A stretch of DNA of 64,000 bases from Butyricicoccus pullicaecorum DSM 23266 (GTDB taxonomy: Bacteria; Bacillota; Clostridia; Oscillospirales; Butyricicoccaceae), in assembly GCF_900167005.1 (NCBI RefSeq), contig NZ_FUXW01000002.1, positions 310,001 through 374,000 of the forward strand, written 5' to 3'. Positions 60,271 to 64,000 of the stretch are shown one piece after another (the first letter of the stretch is position 1; every line of letters begins with the position of its first letter). Below the pieces are notes generated by a model that had not been told where the DNA came from, searched no databases, and saw only the letters and a list, made by a program, of their open reading frames with translations. The position numbers and the translations under genes are program-made.

Positions 60271-61290
60271 ATGAAAGAACAGCTCGAAGCCATCCTCGCA
60301 GAAGCGAAGGAAGCGCTGAGCAGCGTGAAAACCGCCCGTGAGCTGGGCGACGTACGCGTAAAGTATCTGGGCAAAAAGGGTGCGCTGACCGCCATCCGTA
60401 AGGGTCTGAAGGATGTCGCACCGGAAGATCGTCCGGCAATGGGCCAGCTCATCAACGATGTCGTTGCACAGCTGGAGCAGGCGCTGACCGCACGCGGTGA
60501 AGAGATTGAGCGCATTGCGCTGGAAGAGAAGCTGGCAAGCGAGACGCTGGACGTTACGATGCCCGGCAAGCCCATCGCACTGGGCAAGAAGCACCCGCTG
60601 AATGTCGTTCTGGACGAGTTTAAGGAAATTTTCCTGGGTCTGGGCTTTTCGATCGCAGAAGGTCCTGAGGTAGAGCTCGATCATTACAACTTTGAAGCAC
60701 TGAACATTCCGAAGGATCATCCGGCACGCGATACGCAGGATACCTTCTATATTTCGGATAATGTGGTACTTCGTACCCAGACTTCTCCGATGCAGGTACG
60801 CACCATGGAGAAGAAGAAGCCGCCGATCCGTATTATTGCGCCTGGCCGCGTATACCGTTCGGATGCAGTTGACGCAACCCACTCTCCCCTGTTCCATCAG
60901 ATCGAGGGCCTGGTTGTCGATAAGGACATCCGCATGAGCGACCTGAAGGGCATTCTGGAGCTGTTTGCAAAGAAGCTGTACGGTGACGATACGGTTGTAC
61001 GTTTCCGTCCGCACCACTTCCCCTTCACCGAGCCGTCTGCTGAGATGGACATTCAGTGCTATCAGTGCCACGGCGAAGGCTGCCGCCTGTGTAAGGGCGA
61101 AGGTTGGATCGAGATTCTGGGCTGCGGTATGGTACATCCTCACGTACTTGAAGTATGCGGAATCGACCCCAATGAGTATTCCGGTTACGCGTTCGGTATT
61201 GGTCTGGAGCGTATGGTCATGGGCCGTTTCAAGATTGACGATATCCGTCTGTTCTATGAGAACGATGTCCGTTTCCTGCACCAGTTCTAA
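60271..61290 (+). CDS. pheS: Phenylalanyl-tRNA synthetase alpha subunit
   Basis: Alpha chain of the heterotetrameric class II PheRS. The 339-residue protein has an N-terminal coiled coil (about 1-90) and then the catalytic core with motif 2 ([29 protein letters not shown]) and motif 3 ([12 protein letters not shown]). A Cys cluster ([16 protein letters not shown]) is present as in many bacterial PheS proteins. Start ATG 60271 follows AAGGAG; residues encoded upstream are part of the T-box leader region. pheT follows after 45 bp. Confidence 0.98.
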   Translation: MKEQLEAILAEAKEALSSVKTARELGDVRVKYLGKKGALTAIRKGLKDVAPEDRPAMGQLINDVVAQLEQALTARGEEIERIALEEKLASETLDVTMPGKPIALGKKHPLNVVLDEFKEIFLGLGFSIAEGPEVELDHYNFEALNIPKDHPARDTQDTFYISDNVVLRTQTSPMQVRTMEKKKPPIRIIAPGRVYRSDAVDATHSPLFHQIEGLVVDKDIRMSDLKGILELFAKKLYGDDTVVRFRPHHFPFTEPSAEMDIQCYQCHGEGCRLCKGEGWIEILGCGMVHPHVLEVCGIDPNEYSGYAFGIGLERMVMGRFKIDDIRLFYENDVRFLHQF

Positions 61291-61335
61291 TTAGATTGTG
61301 TACCGATTATTATCCATATTGGGAGGAACAAGAAA

Positions 61336-63744
61336 ATGAAACTGCCGCTTTCATGGCTGAAAGATTATACGAATATTGATGGCATTTCGCTTAAGGAATA
61401 TGCCGCAGCGCTGACGATGTCCGGTTCGAAGGTTGAGGGCATTGAAAATCTGGGCGCTGAAATTGATAATGTTGTGACCGGTGAGATTCTGTCGGTTGAA
61501 AAGCATCCGGACTCCGATCATCTGGTAATTTGCCAGCTGAACGTAGGTCAGGAAGAGCCGGTTCAGATCGTTACCGGTGCACCGAACATCACCCCTGAGA
61601 CCGTTGGCTGCATCTGCCCGGTTGCGCTGCATAAGTCTACCCTGCCCGGCGGCGTCAAGATCACCAAGGGCAAGCTGCGCGGTGTGGTATCCAACGGTAT
61701 GATGTGCTCGTTCCAGGAACTTGGCATCGACCACGGCTGCGTACCGTACGCATGCGAGAATGGCATTCTGCTTCTGCCCGAAGGCACTCCGGTAGGCGCA
61801 GACATCAAGGATGTACTGGGTCTGAACGAAGATGTCGTTGAGTTCGAAATTACTTCCAACCGTCCGGACTGCCTGTCTATGATTGGTCTGGCACGTGAGA
61901 CCGCAGCGACTTTCGACCGTCCGTTTGCTGTTCGTGAGCCGGTTGTTAAGGGCTGCGGCGACGATATCAAGAATTATATCTCGGTTGAGGTGAAGGAGCC
62001 TGAGCTGTGCCCGCGCTATACGGCAAAGGTTGTCAAGAACATCAAGATTGAGCCCTCTCCGGCTTGGCTGCGTGAGCGTCTGAATGCTGCTGGTGTTCGC
62101 CCGATCAACAATATTGTCGATATCACTAACTATGTCATGCTCGAGTATGGCCAGCCCATGCACGCATTTGACTATGCTTGCCTGTCTGACGGTAAGATTG
62201 TTGTTCGTCGTCCGGTTGAGGGCGAGGCAATTCAGACGCTGGATGGCCAGGATCGTGCCATTACCAATGAGATGCTGGCGATTTGCGATGGCTCCAAGCC
62301 GGTAGCAGTTGCTGGTGTTATGGGTGGCGCAAACTCCGAAATCACCGACTCGACTAAGACCGTTGTCTTCGAGTCTGCATGCTTCCATGGTGCAACCGTT
62401 CGTATCACGGCGAAGGCACTGGGCATGCGCACCGAGGCTTCCGGCCGCTTTGAGAAGGGGCTGGACCCCAGCCTGACCATGCCTGCTCTGCTGCGTGCTT
62501 GTGAGCTGGTTGAGGAGCTGGGTGCCGGTGAAGTAATCGATGGTGTCATCGATGTATATCCAGGCAAGCAGCCTGCAAAGACCCTGCCCTTCGAGCCGGA
62601 AAAGATCAATGCACTGCTGGGTATCGACCTGACTCCCGAGCAGCAGATTGCATACCTGGAGCGCCTTGAGTTCCGCGTTGAAGATGGCGTAATCATCGTT
62701 CCGGATTTCCGTGTAGATATTGCGCGTATGTGCGATGTTGCTGAGGAAGTTGCACGCATGTACGGCTATGATAACATTCCGACCACGCTGTATGCTGGTG
62801 AGATGGTACAGGGCGAGTATACGCCCAAGCAGCAGCTGGAGCGTGACGCTTCTGCCGTATGCCGCATGGCTGGATTTGACGAGGCAATGAGCCATTCGTT
62901 CATCAGCCCCAAGTTCTATGATGCAATCAATCTGCCCGCAGATGATGTACGTCGCATTTCGACCACGATTCTGAACCCGCTGGGTGAAGATTTCTCGGTT
63001 ATGCGTACCACCGTCCTGCCGTCCATGCTGGATAATCTGGCACACAACCATGCACATCGCAATCCGACCGCTTCCCTGTTCGAGATGGGTACGATTTATA
63101 CCCCGAGCATCAAGGACGGAAAGGCTGACCCGGAAGTTCTGCCGCACGAGGAAAAGATTTTGACGCTGGGAACCTATGGTCAGATGGATTTCTTCCAGTT
63201 CAAGGGCGTCATTGAAGCAATCTGCCGTGAGCTGAACGTTAAGGATGTCTCCTTTGTTCCGGAGAAGACCAACCCGTCTTATCATCCGGGCCGCTGCGCA
63301 AAGGTATATGCTGGTGAGGCGTATGTCGGCGTATTTGGTGCAGTACATCCGCTGGTTTCCAAGAAGTATGGCATTGGCGGTGAGGTACTGGCTGCTGAGC
63401 TTGCAATCGACGCACTGTTTGCTGCATCGGATAACACCAAGCTGTATCAGCCGCTGCCCAAGTTCCCGGCTTCTACCCGTGATATCGCCGTTCTGTGCGA
63501 CGATGAGATTCCGGTTGCGTCTCTGGAAAAGGCAATTCGCAATGCTGCAGGCAGCCTGCTCGAGAATGTATCGCTGTTTGACGTTTACAAGGGCGATCAG
63601 ATTCCGGCTGGCAAGAAGAGTGTCGCTTATTCGATGAGCCTGCGCGCAGCAGACCGTACGCTGACCGACGAAGAGTGCGATGCAGCCATGAAGAAGGCCA
63701 TTGTAGCCCTTGAGACGGAATTCGGTGCAGTACTTCGCGGATAA
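61336..63744 (+). CDS. pheT: Phenylalanyl-tRNA synthetase beta subunit
   Basis: The beta chain binds tRNA and edits mischarged tyrosine. The 802-residue protein shows the N-terminal EMAP-like tRNA-binding domain (about 40-150), B3/B4 editing domain, B5 domain and a catalytic-like module (GFDEAMSHSFISP), and the C-terminal FDX-ACB domain (PKFPASTRDIAVL). It starts at ATG 61336 behind GGGAGG and is transcribed with pheS. Confidence 0.98.
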   Translation: MKLPLSWLKDYTNIDGISLKEYAAALTMSGSKVEGIENLGAEIDNVVTGEILSVEKHPDSDHLVICQLNVGQEEPVQIVTGAPNITPETVGCICPVALHKSTLPGGVKITKGKLRGVVSNGMMCSFQELGIDHGCVPYACENGILLLPEGTPVGADIKDVLGLNEDVVEFEITSNRPDCLSMIGLARETAATFDRPFAVREPVVKGCGDDIKNYISVEVKEPELCPRYTAKVVKNIKIEPSPAWLRERLNAAGVRPINNIVDITNYVMLEYGQPMHAFDYACLSDGKIVVRRPVEGEAIQTLDGQDRAITNEMLAICDGSKPVAVAGVMGGANSEITDSTKTVVFESACFHGATVRITAKALGMRTEASGRFEKGLDPSLTMPALLRACELVEELGAGEVIDGVIDVYPGKQPAKTLPFEPEKINALLGIDLTPEQQIAYLERLEFRVEDGVIIVPDFRVDIARMCDVAEEVARMYGYDNIPTTLYAGEMVQGEYTPKQQLERDASAVCRMAGFDEAMSHSFISPKFYDAINLPADDVRRISTTILNPLGEDFSVMRTTVLPSMLDNLAHNHAHRNPTASLFEMGTIYTPSIKDGKADPEVLPHEEKILTLGTYGQMDFFQFKGVIEAICRELNVKDVSFVPEKTNPSYHPGRCAKVYAGEAYVGVFGAVHPLVSKKYGIGGEVLAAELAIDALFAASDNTKLYQPLPKFPASTRDIAVLCDDEIPVASLEKAIRNAAGSLLENVSLFDVYKGDQIPAGKKSVAYSMSLRAADRTLTDEECDAAMKKAIVALETEFGAVLRG

Positions 63745-63749
63745 AAGAC

Positions 63750-63778
63750 TTTACTTTTTCGACGAAATGTATTATTCT
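63750..63778 (+). promoter_or_regulatory. Putative promoter of ireB
   Basis: TTTACT (63750-63755), 17 bp, TATTCT (63773-63778), 39 bp before the start codon. Both hexamers match consensus at four of six positions. Confidence 0.5.
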
Positions 63779-63817
63779 ATAAGCAGAGCTTTTCACGATT
63801 GAAAGGAGGCAGCCAAA

Positions 63818-64000
63818 ATGCTCGATGGAACCAGAAAATTTAGCCTCGTAGATGATAAGAACGCCGAAATGAAGCGGGTTCTGACTACGGTTTACGATGC
63901 CCTGAAGGAAAAGGGTTATAATCCGATCAACCAGATCGTCGGCTATCTTCTTTCCGAGGATCCTACCTACATCACCAATCACAACAATGCACGCAGCTTG
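63818..64000 (+). CDS. ireB: IreB family regulatory phosphoprotein (partial)
   Basis: The first 61 codons are present. The sequence ([45 protein letters not shown]) matches the IreB/DUF965 family of about 90 residues. In Enterococcus IreB is phosphorylated by the PASTA kinase IreK and modulates cephalosporin resistance; the matching kinase and phosphatase genes are at 4595-7562. Start ATG 63818 follows AAAGGAGG. The C-terminal third is outside the window. Confidence 0.93.
   Translation, partial: MLDGTRKFSLVDDKNAEMKRVLTTVYDALKEKGYNPINQIVGYLLSEDPTYITNHNNARSL

Noticed and set aside
61351-63348. Long open frame (665 codons) opposite pheT
   Set aside because: Shadow of the pheT coding sequence; Cys/Arg/Asn-rich translation without domains.
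1-64000. CRISPR arrays, insertion sequences, prophage genes, rRNA genes, origin of replication
   Set aside because: No direct-repeat arrays, transposases, integrases, DnaA-box clusters or rRNA sequences were seen.

Overview
This 64 kb window is a stretch of core chromosome from a spore-forming member of the Clostridia. The gene content and order resemble the Oscillospirales/Ruminococcaceae, but the exact genus cannot be settled from sequence alone. Supporting signs are the spoIIAA-spoIIAB-sigF operon, a spoIVFA/spoIVFB-like pair, the clostridial yicC-remA-gmk-rpoZ-coaBC-priA-def-fmt-rsmB-rlmN-prpC-prkC-rsgA-thiN gene order, T-box and S-box leaders, the cdaA-cdaR pair, and a very large 2-hydroxyacyl-CoA dehydratase activator-type protein. 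Most genes are tightly packed with 1-20 bp overlaps. I see no phage, insertion sequence, CRISPR array, rRNA or plasmid gene.

Layout, left to right. The 5' tip of a gene that may be secD (83-1), then purB and an aspartate-type aminotransferase, all on the minus strand. A long minus-strand block from 19910 down to 3066 starts with DUF5685, a J-domain/TPR protein and a small membrane protein. It continues through translation, nucleotide, CoA, replication-restart and signalling genes, and ends at a terminator after thiN. Next comes cdaA-cdaR-FAD oxidoreductase-rseC (24277-20026), with its own promoter and terminator, then a cysteine-desulfurase-like enzyme with a DUF3343 partner. A lone plus-strand DUF815 ATPase (25875-27077) faces spoIVFA-like/spoIVFB-like/ispD/ispF. 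Then DUF951-udp-MATE, a plus-strand S1-domain gene, rarA-glgB, and hisC divergent from rarA. A copper block follows (copA with an attached chaperone domain, then csoR), then two ThrE-type exporter subunits with an aldose-1-epimerase-like gene, and the 2-hydroxyacyl-CoA dehydratase-like pair. Beyond that are metK under a SAM riboswitch, feoAB, pcrA, and spoIIA-sigF behind folC. The right end holds valS behind a T-box and tRNA-Cys, a DUF2500 gene, pheST behind a second T-box, and the start of ireB.

Regulation is unusually readable. Many transcription units carry TTGACA/TATAAT-like hexamers with 17-bp spacing. The two T-boxes show specifier codons that match their genes (GTC for valS, TTC for pheS). 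A CsoR-type inverted repeat sits just downstream of the copA promoter. The PASTA kinase PrkC and its phosphatase PrpC at the left and the kinase substrate-family protein IreB at the right are three parts of one known cell-envelope signalling pathway.

The observations most worth following are these. DUF5685 carries two aspartate motifs spaced like those of squalene/phytoene synthases and sits in an operon with a cysteine-tailed J-domain protein and a membrane protein. A six-A run lies exactly where the 2-hydroxyacyl-CoA dehydratase-like polypeptide is split in two. A ribosome-binding site inside copA could release the CopZ-like domain as a free chaperone. A tRNA-Cys gene lies directly in front of the valS T-box under one strong promoter.
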